From assembly GCF_001424645.1 (NCBI RefSeq), contig NZ_LMQR01000001.1:2740621-2804620 (forward strand): a stretch of DNA of 64,000 nucleotides. Direction: 5' to 3'. Below, piece after piece: positions 1-8,273 of the stretch. The notes under the pieces were generated by a model, which was not told the origin of the DNA, did no database searches, and worked only from the letters and a program-made list of their open reading frames with translations. Within the stretch, counting starts at the first letter, position 1, and each line of letters opens with the position of its first letter. The position numbers were made by a program, and so were the translations under genes. The DNA comes from Frigoribacterium sp. Leaf415. Lineage in GTDB: Bacteria; Actinomycetota; Actinomycetes; Actinomycetales; Microbacteriaceae.

Positions 1-732
1 GGTGGCGGCCATGACACGGACATCGGGGAGCTCGACCTGTCGGGCCCTGACCGGACGCCCACCCCGACCGAACCGACGCCGCACGCCACACCGGCCGTCG
101 AGCACCACGTGACGGTCTCGGGCTCCGACCTGCCGACGAAGGAGAAGCCGTTCGCCCACGGTCAGGTCCTCGCCCCGGACACGGCGTACACGGTGCCTGG
201 CCGGGGTGTGTTCTCGACCGACGCGACAGGTCGCATCGTCCACGTCGAGACCGAGTACGGCGGCAAGGGCAACCTGAACTACGACCTCATGGAGCCTGCC
301 GCGGACACGACCTACGTCGTCGGTGGAAAGCACGTCTACGTCACCGACCATGCCAGCCGCACGGTGCTCGCCGAGTTCGACGACCTCCAGCTCGGCGATG
401 CCGACCGGTCCGAGTCGGTGCAGAAGCGCATCGGCAAGGAGGGCGGTGTCGGGTACGAGGGAGGCCACCTCCTGGCCAACATGTTCGGCGGCGGCGGCGA
501 GAAGATCAACATCGTGCCGATGCTCCGAGAGGTCAATCGCGGCCGGGGCCACTCCTTCGGTAACCTCGAACGCGAACTCCGGCAAGCCCTGACCGCGTCC
601 GACGGAGGCGCCGCCGACCTCAAAGTGCTTCCGGAGTACGAGGGCACGAACACAGTCCCGACCGGTGTCCAAGTCAAGATCCAGGCTCACGGTCAACCGC
701 TACGACAGGAGTTCTACGACAATGTCCGGTGA
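1..732 (+). CDS. C-terminal part of a polymorphic toxin with a DNA/RNA non-specific endonuclease tip (partial)
   Basis: The reading frame is open from base 1, so the gene starts left of the window; 243 residues are visible. A Pro/Thr-rich linker (about residues 15-35) leads into a C-terminal domain with an EGGHLLANMFGG motif near residue 153, followed by KINIVPM and a later Asn/Arg-rich stretch. That GHLxA...NxVP pattern is typical of the EndoNS_2-type nuclease tips found on YeeF/LXG and other polymorphic toxins. The expected role is nucleic-acid degradation in a competitor cell; the delivery domain lies outside the window. The next gene overlaps its end by 11 bp and looks like the matching YezG-type immunity gene. 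The nuclease assignment is by motif only. Confidence 0.75.
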   Translation, partial: GGGHDTDIGELDLSGPDRTPTPTEPTPHATPAVEHHVTVSGSDLPTKEKPFAHGQVLAPDTAYTVPGRGVFSTDATGRIVHVETEYGGKGNLNYDLMEPAADTTYVVGGKHVYVTDHASRTVLAEFDDLQLGDADRSESVQKRIGKEGGVGYEGGHLLANMFGGGGEKINIVPMLREVNRGRGHSFGNLERELRQALTASDGGAADLKVLPEYEGTNTVPTGVQVKIQAHGQPLRQEFYDNVR

Positions 733-1204
733 CGACAAGGTGAAGTCGGGTCTCGAAGCAGAACGTGATGCACTGAGAGAACTGGGTTCGCAGCTCCTTG
801 CACTGATTCCTTCGGGTTCCGACCGCATCCGCATGCAGACAAGCATGGCTCGGGGTGTGATGGCCGGCGAGACGTTGCTCTTCGCAGCCGACGGCTCCCA
901 GGAGTCGGCTGCTCCCGCGCGACGCACGTTCGAAGCGGCTCGTCGACTGAGGCGCCTGATGTACAAGCCAGGGGCAGGCACGTGGTTCACCGCCGTCTTC
1001 ACCGTGACGGCCGCCGGGAAACTCAGCGCACAGTACGACTACGACAACGAACCCGAACTAGGTCACTTCGGTGCCGAGGAATATCGTGCCGACTTCGAGG
1101 ATTTTCCCCGGACTGCCGAGAACACGCCCGAGTGGCTCGCCGCGATCCTCGCGGGTGCGCCCACCCGGCACGACCTCGTCGGCCGTGACGAGGGTCCCGT
1201 CTGA
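722..1204 (+). CDS. YezG/DUF600-like immunity protein, copy 1
   Basis: A 160-residue acidic cytosolic protein, probably the cognate immunity protein of the preceding nuclease toxin. The ATG at 722 overlaps the toxin stop by 11 bp, implying translational coupling; an upstream in-frame start inside the toxin was rejected for that reason. The family pattern is seen as GTWFTAVFTVTAAGKLSAQY followed by DYDNEP, then FPRTAEN and PEWL near the C-terminus. YezG proteins bind and inactivate YeeF-type nuclease tips; that role is inherited here from family and position. Three further paralogues follow within 2.3 kb, sharing the C-terminal half far better than the N-terminal half. Confidence 0.72.
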   Translation: MSGDDKVKSGLEAERDALRELGSQLLALIPSGSDRIRMQTSMARGVMAGETLLFAADGSQESAAPARRTFEAARRLRRLMYKPGAGTWFTAVFTVTAAGKLSAQYDYDNEPELGHFGAEEYRADFEDFPRTAENTPEWLAAILAGAPTRHDLVGRDEGPV

Positions 1205-1243
1205 GAGTCGAGACATGGACTCGCGCAACAGGGCTGGAGTCAC

Positions 1244-1783
1244 GTGACGCAGCCGTTGATGCCAGGGCCTCCACTGTCCTCCGCCAGCCTCGACGCCGCT
1301 GTCGAGCGTCTTCCCGACGACGTCGTGGCCCTGTGGCGTGACCACGGGCTGGGCGCGACGGCTGACGGGTACCTGCGCATCGTCGACCCCACCGCGTGGC
1401 AGGACGTCCTCGCCGAGGTCGCACCTCGATTCGCGGCGGCCACGCCCCTGATGTCGTCCGCCCTCGGAGACCTGGTCGTCTGGCTCGACGGCCGAGCGCA
1501 CCTCCTCGAATTCCGACGGGGCACGAGCCGGATCATCGCCAACAGGCTCTCGACGCTCCTCGTCATCCTCGGCTACGAGTCGTTCCTGGCCGACCCCGAC
1601 TACTTCGACTGGAGCCCTTTCCCGGAGGCGCGGGAGCGTCTCGGGGTGCCCCGCTCCCACGAATGCTTCGGTTTCAGCCCGCTGCTCGCCCTCGGAGGCC
1701 GACGATCTGCTGCGTCCCTCGAGGTCGTCGACATGCGCGAGCACGTCCTCCTGATCTCCTCCGTCGCGGGCCCACTGCCGTGA
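1244..1783 (+). CDS. GAD-like/DUF1851 (Tdi1-type) immunity-like protein
   Basis: A 179-residue protein starting at GTG 1244, with GGAG about 7 bases upstream. The N-terminal half has LPDDVVALWRDHGLG and GYLRIVDP, the pattern of GAD-like domains. The C-terminal half (LGDLVVWLDG, then YFDWSPF and an LG-rich end) matches the DUF1851/T6SS Tdi1-immunity type of C-terminus. Such proteins sit in immunity arrays beside secreted toxins. It separates copy 1 from copy 2 of the YezG-like genes and is unrelated to them, so it probably protects against a different toxin. The family call is from pattern recognition; the toxin partner is unknown. Confidence 0.6.
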   Translation: MTQPLMPGPPLSSASLDAAVERLPDDVVALWRDHGLGATADGYLRIVDPTAWQDVLAEVAPRFAAATPLMSSALGDLVVWLDGRAHLLEFRRGTSRIIANRLSTLLVILGYESFLADPDYFDWSPFPEARERLGVPRSHECFGFSPLLALGGRRSAASLEVVDMREHVLLISSVAGPLP

Positions 1784-1974
1784 CTCACGCCAGCGGCACA
1801 GACGCCGCATGCTCGCATCCATGTGCACGTGAGGTGGGGCTGTCGGTCGCGACCGCGCAGTCGACAACGGGCGGGACCCTGATCCTCGTCGGAGGCGGCG
1901 CATCGCCCGATGCCCACCTCGAGGCATGCCTCACGACCTCGAGAGAACTGGCGGACTCAGGAGTACTCGGGCCC

Positions 1975-2481
1975 GTGCCGTCCGCTCACGACTCGGAGCC
2001 CCACGGCATGCCTGCCGAGAGGGACGCACTCCGCATCCTCGGCAAAGCGCTCCATGCCGTCATCCCGCGCGACCACGATCGAGTGATCGCCCGGATCAGC
2101 GTGGTCGGCGGAGTGACAGCCGGCACGATCGAGCTGCATGCCGCAAACGGCAGCTCGACCTCTCTCTCGTCCGGTCGTGGCGTCTTCCGGGCGGCCCGCG
2201 ATCTCCGGAGGGTCATGAGCAAACCCGAAGCCGGGACGTGGTTCACGGGCGTGTTCACCGTCACCGCCGGGGGGAAGCTCAGTGCGAGGTACGACTACGA
2301 CCACGAGTCCGAGCCCGGGTCTTTCGCCGCCGAGGCGTACCGCGCCGACTTCGACGAGTTCCCCCGCACGCCGAAGAACACCCCCGACTGGCTGGCCGCC
2401 ATCCTCGCCGGTGCCCCGACCCGCCACGACCTCGTCGGCAGGGGTGGCACACATGAGCCGAAGGGAGAACCCGAGTCATGA
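1975..2481 (+). CDS. YezG/DUF600-like immunity protein, copy 2
   Basis: About 168 residues, a paralogue of the gene at 722-1204. GTG 1975 is preceded by AGGAG and gives an N-terminus that lines up with copy 4 (short head, then PAERDAL/PTERDAL); ATG 2008 is an alternative start. The frame is open much further upstream, but that part lies antisense or out of frame to the DUF1851 gene and is not coding. Core pattern: GTWFTGVFTVTAGGKLSARY, DYDHESEP, FPRTPKNTPDWLAAILAG. Its 3' end is nearly identical in DNA to that of copy 3. The stop overlaps the start of copy 3 (ATGA). Confidence 0.68.
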   Translation: MPSAHDSEPHGMPAERDALRILGKALHAVIPRDHDRVIARISVVGGVTAGTIELHAANGSSTSLSSGRGVFRAARDLRRVMSKPEAGTWFTGVFTVTAGGKLSARYDYDHESEPGSFAAEAYRADFDEFPRTPKNTPDWLAAILAGAPTRHDLVGRGGTHEPKGEPES

Positions 2482-2969
2482 CACGACATGAGAACCCACC
2501 CGGACTCGAGCAAGGGCGCTCTGCGCCGAGAGGGGTCGGTCTGGCTCTTCATGGCGAGATCGCAGCGGGCTTCGATCGCATCGAGGCCGAGATCAGCATC
2601 GTCGGTGGTGTCTCCTCCGGAAAGAAGCGCCTCTACCGCCCGGACGGGACGGACGACTCCATCATGGGCACGAGGGACTCCACCCTCCGTGCTCGTGAAC
2701 TCAGAGAGGCCATGTACAGGCCGGGGGCCGGAACATGGTTCACCGCCTGGTTCACGGTCACGGCGGAAGGGAAACTCCGCACGCGATTCGACTACGACAA
2801 CGAACCCGAACTGGGCCACTTCGCCGCCGAGGCCTACCGAGCCGACTTCGACGAGTTCCCCCGCACCCCCGAGAACACCCCCGACTGGCTCGCCGCCGTC
2901 CTCGCCGGTGCCCCGACCCGCCACGACCTGGTCGGCCGAGCCGACGGTGGCGGCGGGGCCGAGCGATGA
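2478..2969 (+). CDS. YezG/DUF600-like immunity protein, copy 3
   Basis: A 163-residue paralogue, coupled by ATGA overlaps to the genes on both sides. The N-terminal third diverges from copies 1 and 2 (no ERDAL segment; it starts TRHENPPGLEQG), while the C-terminal half (GTWFTAWFTVTAEGKLRTRF, DYDNEPELGHF, FPRTPENTPDWLAAVLAG) is close to both. The last 80 or so bases almost repeat those of copy 2, which suggests recent tandem duplication or gene conversion. The expected role is immunity to a related nuclease-tip variant; no partner toxin gene adjoins it. Confidence 0.68.
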   Translation: MTRHENPPGLEQGRSAPRGVGLALHGEIAAGFDRIEAEISIVGGVSSGKKRLYRPDGTDDSIMGTRDSTLRARELREAMYRPGAGTWFTAWFTVTAEGKLRTRFDYDNEPELGHFAAEAYRADFDEFPRTPENTPDWLAAVLAGAPTRHDLVGRADGGGGAER

Positions 2970-3418
2970 GCGAACACGACGGCGGCGGCGTGCCGACCGA
3001 ACGTGATGCCCTCCGTCGGGTGGGTCTCGCCGTCCACCGCATGATGCCTCGAGGCTCCGTCCGGGCGGAGTTCGACTTCTCCGAGGTCGGAGGCGTCCGG
3101 GTGGCATCCGTGGGTTTCTTCGACGAGGCCGGCCACGAGTCGTCCACTCCCGACACGGACGAGGCGGGCGCCGCCGCCTCCGACCTCCGACGGCTCATGT
3201 ACCGAGCCGACGTCGGATCGTGGTTCAGCGCCCGCTTCCGGGTCACCGCCGCCGGCAAGCTCGGCACCTCGTTCGACTTCGACCACCGCGCTCCTCACAC
3301 CTGGATCGACGACCAGGCCTACCTCGACGATCTCGAGTCGTACCCACGGCCCGCCGAGGCGATCCCTGGCTGGCTCGCCGCCGTCATCGCCTCGCGATCG
3401 ACCGGAGGCTCTCCGTGA
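2966..3418 (+). CDS. YezG/DUF600-like immunity protein, copy 4
   Basis: A 150-residue, most divergent member of the array, starting at ATG 2966 inside the stop of copy 3. It keeps the head PTERDALRRVGLAVH and the core GSWFSARFRVTAAGKLGTSF, FDFDHRAP, but ends YPRPAEAIPGWLAAVIA and lacks the AGAPTRHDLVG tail of the other three. It is the last gene of the immunity run; a convergent gene follows. Function as an immunity protein is inferred from the array. Confidence 0.62.
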   Translation: MSEHDGGGVPTERDALRRVGLAVHRMMPRGSVRAEFDFSEVGGVRVASVGFFDEAGHESSTPDTDEAGAAASDLRRLMYRADVGSWFSARFRVTAAGKLGTSFDFDHRAPHTWIDDQAYLDDLESYPRPAEAIPGWLAAVIASRSTGGSP

Positions 3419-3450
3419 CCGGCCTCACGGGCTGATCGGGCCGAGACGCC

Positions 3451-4050
3451 TCAGAGCGGCAGCACGGCCTCGAGGGCGAGCGGGTCGCCGTCGATCGCGA
3501 TGTCGTTGAGCTGCCGGCCGACGAACTCCGCGGCCTCGACCGTGTCCGACTCGATCCGGTGCCCCGTGCCTTCGACGACGAGCGCCCAGGTGACCGGCCC
3601 CCCGGAGGCGCGAGTCACCTCGAGACGGCAGCGCGTCAGTTCGCGGTCCTGTCCGAATCGCATGTCCGACAGGTCGGCGATGACCATGCACTCGAGGTCG
3701 TCGAGGAACCCGTGAAGGGTGGCGTCCCTCGCGATCTCGAGCCGCGCCTCCTCGTCGAGGTCGTCGGCGGACGAGGTGAACCGCGTGCCCTCGACGGTCC
3801 GGACGATCCACGAGACGTGGTCGCCGACGGTGACGAAGGACTGCATGCTGCTGATCCTCGGCCCGATGTCGGCGTGCGCGTACACCGGGGGCAGGTCGGT
3901 GACGCTGACCACGACGCCGTCGCGGCGACCCACCACGCGGCGGTCGGAGTCGACGACGATGCGCTGGTTGCGGGGCACCCACGGAGCCTTCGGGAACTCG
4001 TCGAAGAGCACCTCGTCGAATTCGAACACGACCCCGCTCTGCTGGCTCAT
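3451..4050 (-). CDS. Hypothetical protein
   Basis: A 199-residue soluble, acidic protein with no family recognised. The start chosen is ATG at 4050 (MSQQSGVVFEF); the longer frame would run towards the tRNA terminator. It contains a repeated beta-strand-like pattern (VVGRRDGVVVSVTDLPPVY; VSWIVRTVEGTRF) and no signal peptide or membrane segment. It is convergent with the immunity array and sits between that array and tRNA-Leu. Codon use matches the core chromosome. Confidence 0.6.
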   Translation of the reverse strand: MSQQSGVVFEFDEVLFDEFPKAPWVPRNQRIVVDSDRRVVGRRDGVVVSVTDLPPVYAHADIGPRISSMQSFVTVGDHVSWIVRTVEGTRFTSSADDLDEEARLEIARDATLHGFLDDLECMVIADLSDMRFGQDRELTRCRLEVTRASGGPVTWALVVEGTGHRIESDTVEAAEFVGRQLNDIAIDGDPLALEAVLPL

Positions 4051-4117
4051 CGCACCAGCCAAGCACCTACGGGCCGGTGAGCAGACCCCGAAACGGGCCG
4101 GGAGCGGGCCCGAGAAA

Positions 4118-4149
4118 GTGAAAAGGCCCACCCGGAGGTGAGCCTTCAC
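4118..4149 (-). terminator. Hairpin downstream of tRNA-Leu
   Basis: Inverted repeat GTGAA...GGC...CACC / GGTG...GCC...TTCAC around a CGGA loop, just downstream of the minus-strand tRNA; consistent with an intrinsic terminator for it. Confidence 0.55.
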
Positions 4150-4154
4150 GTTCG

Positions 4155-4238
4155 TGCGCGAGGGGGGACTTGAACCCCCACGCCCTTTCGAGCACTGGCA
4201 CCTGAAGCCAGCGCGTCTGCCAATTCCGCCACTCGCGC
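4155..4238 (-). tRNA. tRNA-Leu (anticodon CAG)
   Basis: The reverse complement folds into an 84-nt class II tRNA: acceptor stem GCGCGAG/CTCGCGC with discriminator A, D-arm with TGGCGGAATTGGCAGACGC, anticodon stem CTGGC/GCCAG enclosing TTCAGGT (anticodon CAG), a long variable arm, and T-arm GGGGGTTCAAGTCCCCC. It should read CUG codons. Confidence 0.95.
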
Positions 4239-4346
4239 GAACTCGTAGACTTTAGCACGCGTCGGAGGCCCGGAAGAGCAGCGGTGAGTACCTTTCACTC
4301 GTTCGGGCTAAGATCGGGCGACCAGAGACCCCGAACCTGGAGACCC

Positions 4347-5060
4347 ATGGGACTGCTCGACAATTTCGAACGCGGGTTGGAGCGTGCCGTCAACGGTGCC
4401 TTCGCCAAGACGTTCCGTTCGGGCGTGCAACCACTCGAGATCACGAACGCGCTGCGCCGCGAGCTCGACACCAAGGCTGCCGTGGTCTCGCGCGACCGGA
4501 TCCTCGTGCCCAACGAGTTGCAGGTCCGCCTGGCTCCGATCGACTACGACAAGATGTCGGCCATCGGTCCGGCCCTGATCGACGAGCTCACCCAGCTGAC
4601 GCAGCGCCACGCCACCGCCCAGGGGTACCAGTTCGCCGGCCCGCTCGGCATCCGCCTACGTGAGGACGACTCGCTGAGCGTCGGCATCATGACCGTCGAC
4701 TCGCGCAACCTGCGCGGCGAGGTGCAGTGGAAGCCGTTCGTCGAGATCGACGGCAAGCGCCGCGAGCTCAGCGGCGCCCGCACCATCATCGGCCGCGGCA
4801 GCGACGCCGACATCACCGTGCAAGACACGGGGACGTCCCGCCAGCACGTCGAGATCCTGTGGGACGGTTCGCGGGCCCAGGTCCGCGACCTCGGTTCGAC
4901 GAACGGCTCGAAACTCAACGGCAACCCGCTGACGAAGGCCCCGCTGCAGCCCGATTCGGTGATCCAGATCGGTCGTACGCGTATCGTGTTCCGCGTGCTC
5001 CCCCAGTCATCGACGCCCGACCCCTTCGACGGGCCCGACTCGACGGGTGGCCGACGATGA
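4347..5060 (+). CDS. fhaA: FhaA: DUF3662 and FHA domain protein
   Basis: A 237-residue cytoplasmic phosphothreonine-binding protein; in actinobacteria FhaA is recruited by PknA/PknB-phosphorylated partners and affects peptidoglycan synthesis and MurJ function. The N-terminal about 120 residues form the DUF3662 domain (MGLLDNFERGLERAV...); the C-terminal FHA domain shows RTIIGR (146-150), SRQH (164-167) and STNG (184-187), the canonical binding residues. ATG 4347 was chosen because it gives the conserved family N-terminus; an upstream start adds 21 unrelated residues. It is first in a seven-gene run and overlaps fhaB by ATGA. Confidence 0.93.
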   Translation: MGLLDNFERGLERAVNGAFAKTFRSGVQPLEITNALRRELDTKAAVVSRDRILVPNELQVRLAPIDYDKMSAIGPALIDELTQLTQRHATAQGYQFAGPLGIRLREDDSLSVGIMTVDSRNLRGEVQWKPFVEIDGKRRELSGARTIIGRGSDADITVQDTGTSRQHVEILWDGSRAQVRDLGSTNGSKLNGNPLTKAPLQPDSVIQIGRTRIVFRVLPQSSTPDPFDGPDSTGGRR

Positions 5061-5578
5061 CCTCAGCCCTGACCCTCCTGGTGCTCCACTTCGGCTTCCT
5101 GGCCGTCCTGTGGCTGTTCGTCTTCGTGATCGTGTTCGCGCTGAGAAGCGACCTGTTCGGGCAGCGGGCGCGCAAGATGCCCGCCGACGCCACACCCGGC
5201 AAGGCGAGCTCGACCGCCACCGCGCCTCCTGCACCCGCTCCGCGCGCCGCGCCCGCCGCGCCGGTGCCGACCCCGCAGGGTGACGGCCGCGCCACGCGCC
5301 TCGTCATCACCAAGGGCGCCAAGGCGGGCCTCGAGATGCCGCTCGGCGACGGTCCGCTCACGATCGGGCGATCGCAAGAGAGCAACCTCGTGATCCGCGA
5401 CGACTACACCTCGACCCACCACGCGCGCCTCATGCTCTGGAACGGCCGCTGGGTCGTCCAAGACCTCGACTCCACCAACGGCACGTTCCTCGCCGGTGAT
5501 CGCGTGTCGGTCCCCACCCCCGTGCCCACGGGCGCGACCGTGACGATCGGGCAGACGAGCTTCGAGCTCCGGCGGTAG
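5057..5578 (+). CDS. fhaB: FhaB/FipA-like membrane-anchored FHA protein
   Basis: A 173-residue protein with one N-terminal membrane helix (about residues 6-28), a low-complexity Ala/Pro linker (about 50-75), and a C-terminal FHA domain with LTIGRSQESNLVIRDDYTST and DLDSTNGTFL. In mycobacteria and corynebacteria the equivalent protein links Ser/Thr kinase signalling to the divisome (FtsZ/FtsQ). It starts by ATGA overlap with fhaA and is followed 6 bp later by pstP, the phosphatase expected to reverse its phosphorylation-dependent interactions. Confidence 0.92.
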   Translation: MTSALTLLVLHFGFLAVLWLFVFVIVFALRSDLFGQRARKMPADATPGKASSTATAPPAPAPRAAPAAPVPTPQGDGRATRLVITKGAKAGLEMPLGDGPLTIGRSQESNLVIRDDYTSTHHARLMLWNGRWVVQDLDSTNGTFLAGDRVSVPTPVPTGATVTIGQTSFELRR

Positions 5579-5584
5579 GCCCTC

Positions 5585-6832
5585 ATGACGACGCACGCCA
5601 AGAGTGCCGCTCTGTCCAACGTGGGCAAGATCCGGTCCAACAACCAAGACAGCGGCTACGCCGGCACGCAGCTGTTCGTCGTGGCCGACGGCATGGGCGG
5701 GCACGCGGGCGGCGACGTGGCCTCGGCCATCGCGATCCGACGGATCCGCGAGACCGACCGCGTCTACACCTCGCCGGGTGACGCCGAGTTCGCATTGCAG
5801 TCGTCGCTGATCGCGGCGAACCAGCTGCTGGCCGAGACCGTCTTCGAGCACCAAGAGCTCACCGGCATGGGCACCACCGTCAGCGCCATGCTGCGCGTCG
5901 GTGACAGCATGGCGATCGCCCACATCGGCGACTCGCGCATCTACCTGTTCCGCGAGGGCGAGCTCAGCCAGATCACGGCCGACCACACCTTCGTGCAGCG
6001 CCTGGTCGACAGCGGTCGCATCACGCCCGAAGAGGCGGCGGTCCACCCGCGACGCAGCGTGCTGATGCGCGTGCTCGGCGACGTCGACGCGGCCCCCGAG
6101 ATCGACACGGCCACCCTCGGCACGCAGCCCGGCGACCGCTGGCTGATCTGCTCGGACGGCCTCAGCAGCTACCTCGCCGAGGAGCGCATCAAGAAGGCGC
6201 TGGCCATGGGCCTCGACGCCGAGCAGACCGCCCGGCGCCTGGTGAAAGAGACGCTCGACCACGGCGCCCCCGACAACGTGACCGTGGTCATCGTCGACGT
6301 CGACGAGTCGGGCGACTCGGCCCTCGACGAGCCCGTCACGGTCGGGTCGGCCGCCGCGCCCCTCAGCTTCGACAGCGACGCCGGCCGCAAGCAGCTGCGC
6401 CTGCCGACGATCCTGCTGCACCCGCTCAAGGTCGCCACGACGCCGGAGGACAGCCACTTCGAGCCCGAGAGCGACGAGTACCTCGCCGAGCTCATCGCCG
6501 AAGACAAGCGTCGCCGTCGCCGTCGCCGCGTCACCTGGCTGACCGCCCTCGTCGTGGCGATCGCCGCGCTCGTCGCCGGGCTCGTGCTGACCTACCAGTG
6601 GACGCAGGACCACTACTACGTGGGCGAAGAGCGGGGCACGGTCGTCATCTACAAGGGCGTCCAGCAGAGCCTCGGGCCGATCGGCCTCTCGAGCGTCTAC
6701 GAGACCACCGACGTCCAGGTCGACGACCTGCCGAACTACACGCAGACCACCGTCGAGGACACCATCAACGCCGGCTCCCTCGCGGACGCCCGGGCGATCG
6801 TCGAGAGGTTGGCCGATGCCAGCAACCCCTGA
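5585..6832 (+). CDS. pstP: PP2C-family Ser/Thr phosphatase
   Basis: A 415-residue PPM phosphatase that removes phosphate from PknA/PknB substrates. Catalytic signatures: VADGMGGHAGGDVAS (D35-G36 and neighbours), TGMGTTVSAM, HIGDSRIY, DNVTVVIVDV. After the roughly 240-residue catalytic domain come an acidic linker, a run RRRRRR, one transmembrane helix (about 314-337) and a short extracytoplasmic tail. Position between fhaB and rodA is the classic actinobacterial arrangement; the next gene begins inside its last codons (17-bp overlap). Confidence 0.95.
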   Translation: MTTHAKSAALSNVGKIRSNNQDSGYAGTQLFVVADGMGGHAGGDVASAIAIRRIRETDRVYTSPGDAEFALQSSLIAANQLLAETVFEHQELTGMGTTVSAMLRVGDSMAIAHIGDSRIYLFREGELSQITADHTFVQRLVDSGRITPEEAAVHPRRSVLMRVLGDVDAAPEIDTATLGTQPGDRWLICSDGLSSYLAEERIKKALAMGLDAEQTARRLVKETLDHGAPDNVTVVIVDVDESGDSALDEPVTVGSAAAPLSFDSDAGRKQLRLPTILLHPLKVATTPEDSHFEPESDEYLAELIAEDKRRRRRRRVTWLTALVVAIAALVAGLVLTYQWTQDHYYVGEERGTVVIYKGVQQSLGPIGLSSVYETTDVQVDDLPNYTQTTVEDTINAGSLADARAIVERLADASNP

Positions 6833-8273
6833 CGCACCCGGCGGCGACGCGACCGAGGTCATCGGTCGCGTAGGAGGCGCGCGCAAGCCGTCCGCGAAGG
6901 CGTCGCGTCCCACGAACATGACGCAGGCGATCACGGTGCGCCTGCGCGAACCCGCACGTCTGCGCAACCTCGAACTGCTCATGCTGCTGATCGCCTGCGG
7001 CGTCGCGGCCGGAGCGATGGTTCTGGTCCAGCTCGGCGCGACCGGCGAGGTCGACCCGACCGTGCTGATCGCCGGCTCGATGGTGCTCGGCCTGGCCCTG
7101 ATCTTCCACGTGGTCCTGCGCGTCGTCGCCCGCGAGGCCGACCCGTTCGTCATGCCGATCGCCGTGACCCTGAACGGCATCGGCATCGCCATGATCTACC
7201 GACTCGACCTGGCCGAGGGCCGCGAGGGCTGGGGTGCCCTGGGCATCAAGCAGATGGTCTGGACCGTCCTCGCCATGGTGATCTCCCTCGCCGTGCTGCT
7301 CGTGATCCGCAACTACCGGGTGCTCTCCCGCTACCGCTACATCGCGATGTTCGTGTCGATCGTCCTGCTGCTGCTGCCCCTGCTGCCGGGCATCGGGCGC
7401 GAGGGGCTGAACGCCCGCGTGTGGATCGACATCGGCCCGTTCTCGTTCCAGCCGGGTGAGATCGCCAAGATCACGCTGGCGATCTTCTTCGCCGGCTACC
7501 TCGTCACCGCCCGCGACAACCTCTCGCTGATGGGGCCGAAGATCCTCGGCATGCGGTTCCCGCGCCCGCGCGACCTCGGGCCGATCCTGATCGTCTGGCT
7601 CGTCGCCATGGGCGTCCTGATCTTCCAGCGCGACCTCGGCACCTCGCTGCTCTACTTCGGCCTCTTCCTGGTGATGATCTACGTCGGCACCGGCCGCGCG
7701 AGCTGGATCATCCTCGGCGTCGGGCTGTTCGTCGGCGGCGCCCTCGTCGCGAGCACCTTCCTGGGCTACGTGCAGGGCCGCTTCGCCGCCTGGCTCAACC
7801 CGTTCGCCCAGTCTGAGTACGACGCCGTCGGCGGGTCGTTCCAGCTCGTGCAGGGCCTGTTCGGCCTGGCGAACGGCGGGCTGATCGGCACCGGCCTCGG
7901 TCAGGGCCGACCCCAGACCACCCCGCTCGCCGAGAGCGACTACATCTTCGCCTCGCTCGGTGAAGAACTCGGCCTGACCGGGCTCTTCGCCATCCTGGCG
8001 CTCTACCTCCTGCTCGTCTCCCGCGGGTTCCGCATCGGCTTCGTCGGACAGGACGACTTCGGTCGCATGCTCGGGGTCGGCGTCGCCTTCGTCGTGGCCC
8101 TGCAGGTCTTCGTGGTCATGGGCGGCGTGACGAGGGTGATCCCGCTCACGGGCCTCACCGCTCCCTTCCTCGCCGCGGGCGGCTCGTCGCTCGTGGCGAA
8201 CTGGATCATCGTGGCCCTGCTGCTGCGACTGTCCGACTCCGTGCGCAACCAACCGAGGCTGGTGATCGGCTGA
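6816..8273 (+). CDS. rodA: RodA/FtsW-family SEDS peptidoglycan polymerase
   Basis: A 485-residue polytopic SEDS glycosyltransferase that polymerises lipid II at the membrane. A roughly 45-residue cytoplasmic head precedes about ten membrane segments; the family region GTGLGQGRPQTTPLAESDYI and IFASLGEELGL is intact. It pairs with the class B PBP encoded by the next gene, whose ATG follows directly (1-bp overlap). Its place in the kinase cluster argues for RodA of the elongation complex rather than FtsW, which normally lies in the dcw cluster. Confidence 0.93.
   Translation: MPATPDAPGGDATEVIGRVGGARKPSAKASRPTNMTQAITVRLREPARLRNLELLMLLIACGVAAGAMVLVQLGATGEVDPTVLIAGSMVLGLALIFHVVLRVVAREADPFVMPIAVTLNGIGIAMIYRLDLAEGREGWGALGIKQMVWTVLAMVISLAVLLVIRNYRVLSRYRYIAMFVSIVLLLLPLLPGIGREGLNARVWIDIGPFSFQPGEIAKITLAIFFAGYLVTARDNLSLMGPKILGMRFPRPRDLGPILIVWLVAMGVLIFQRDLGTSLLYFGLFLVMIYVGTGRASWIILGVGLFVGGALVASTFLGYVQGRFAAWLNPFAQSEYDAVGGSFQLVQGLFGLANGGLIGTGLGQGRPQTTPLAESDYIFASLGEELGLTGLFAILALYLLLVSRGFRIGFVGQDDFGRMLGVGVAFVVALQVFVVMGGVTRVIPLTGLTAPFLAAGGSSLVANWIIVALLLRLSDSVRNQPRLVIG

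Noticed and set aside
4155..4238. tRNA-Leu as an integration site for the toxin-immunity region
   Set aside because: No integrase and no direct repeat of the tRNA 3' end was found in the first 4 kb.
5063..7192. Long minus-strand open frame opposite fhaB-pstP-rodA
   Set aside because: Crosses three real genes on the other strand and shows only GC-driven residue bias.
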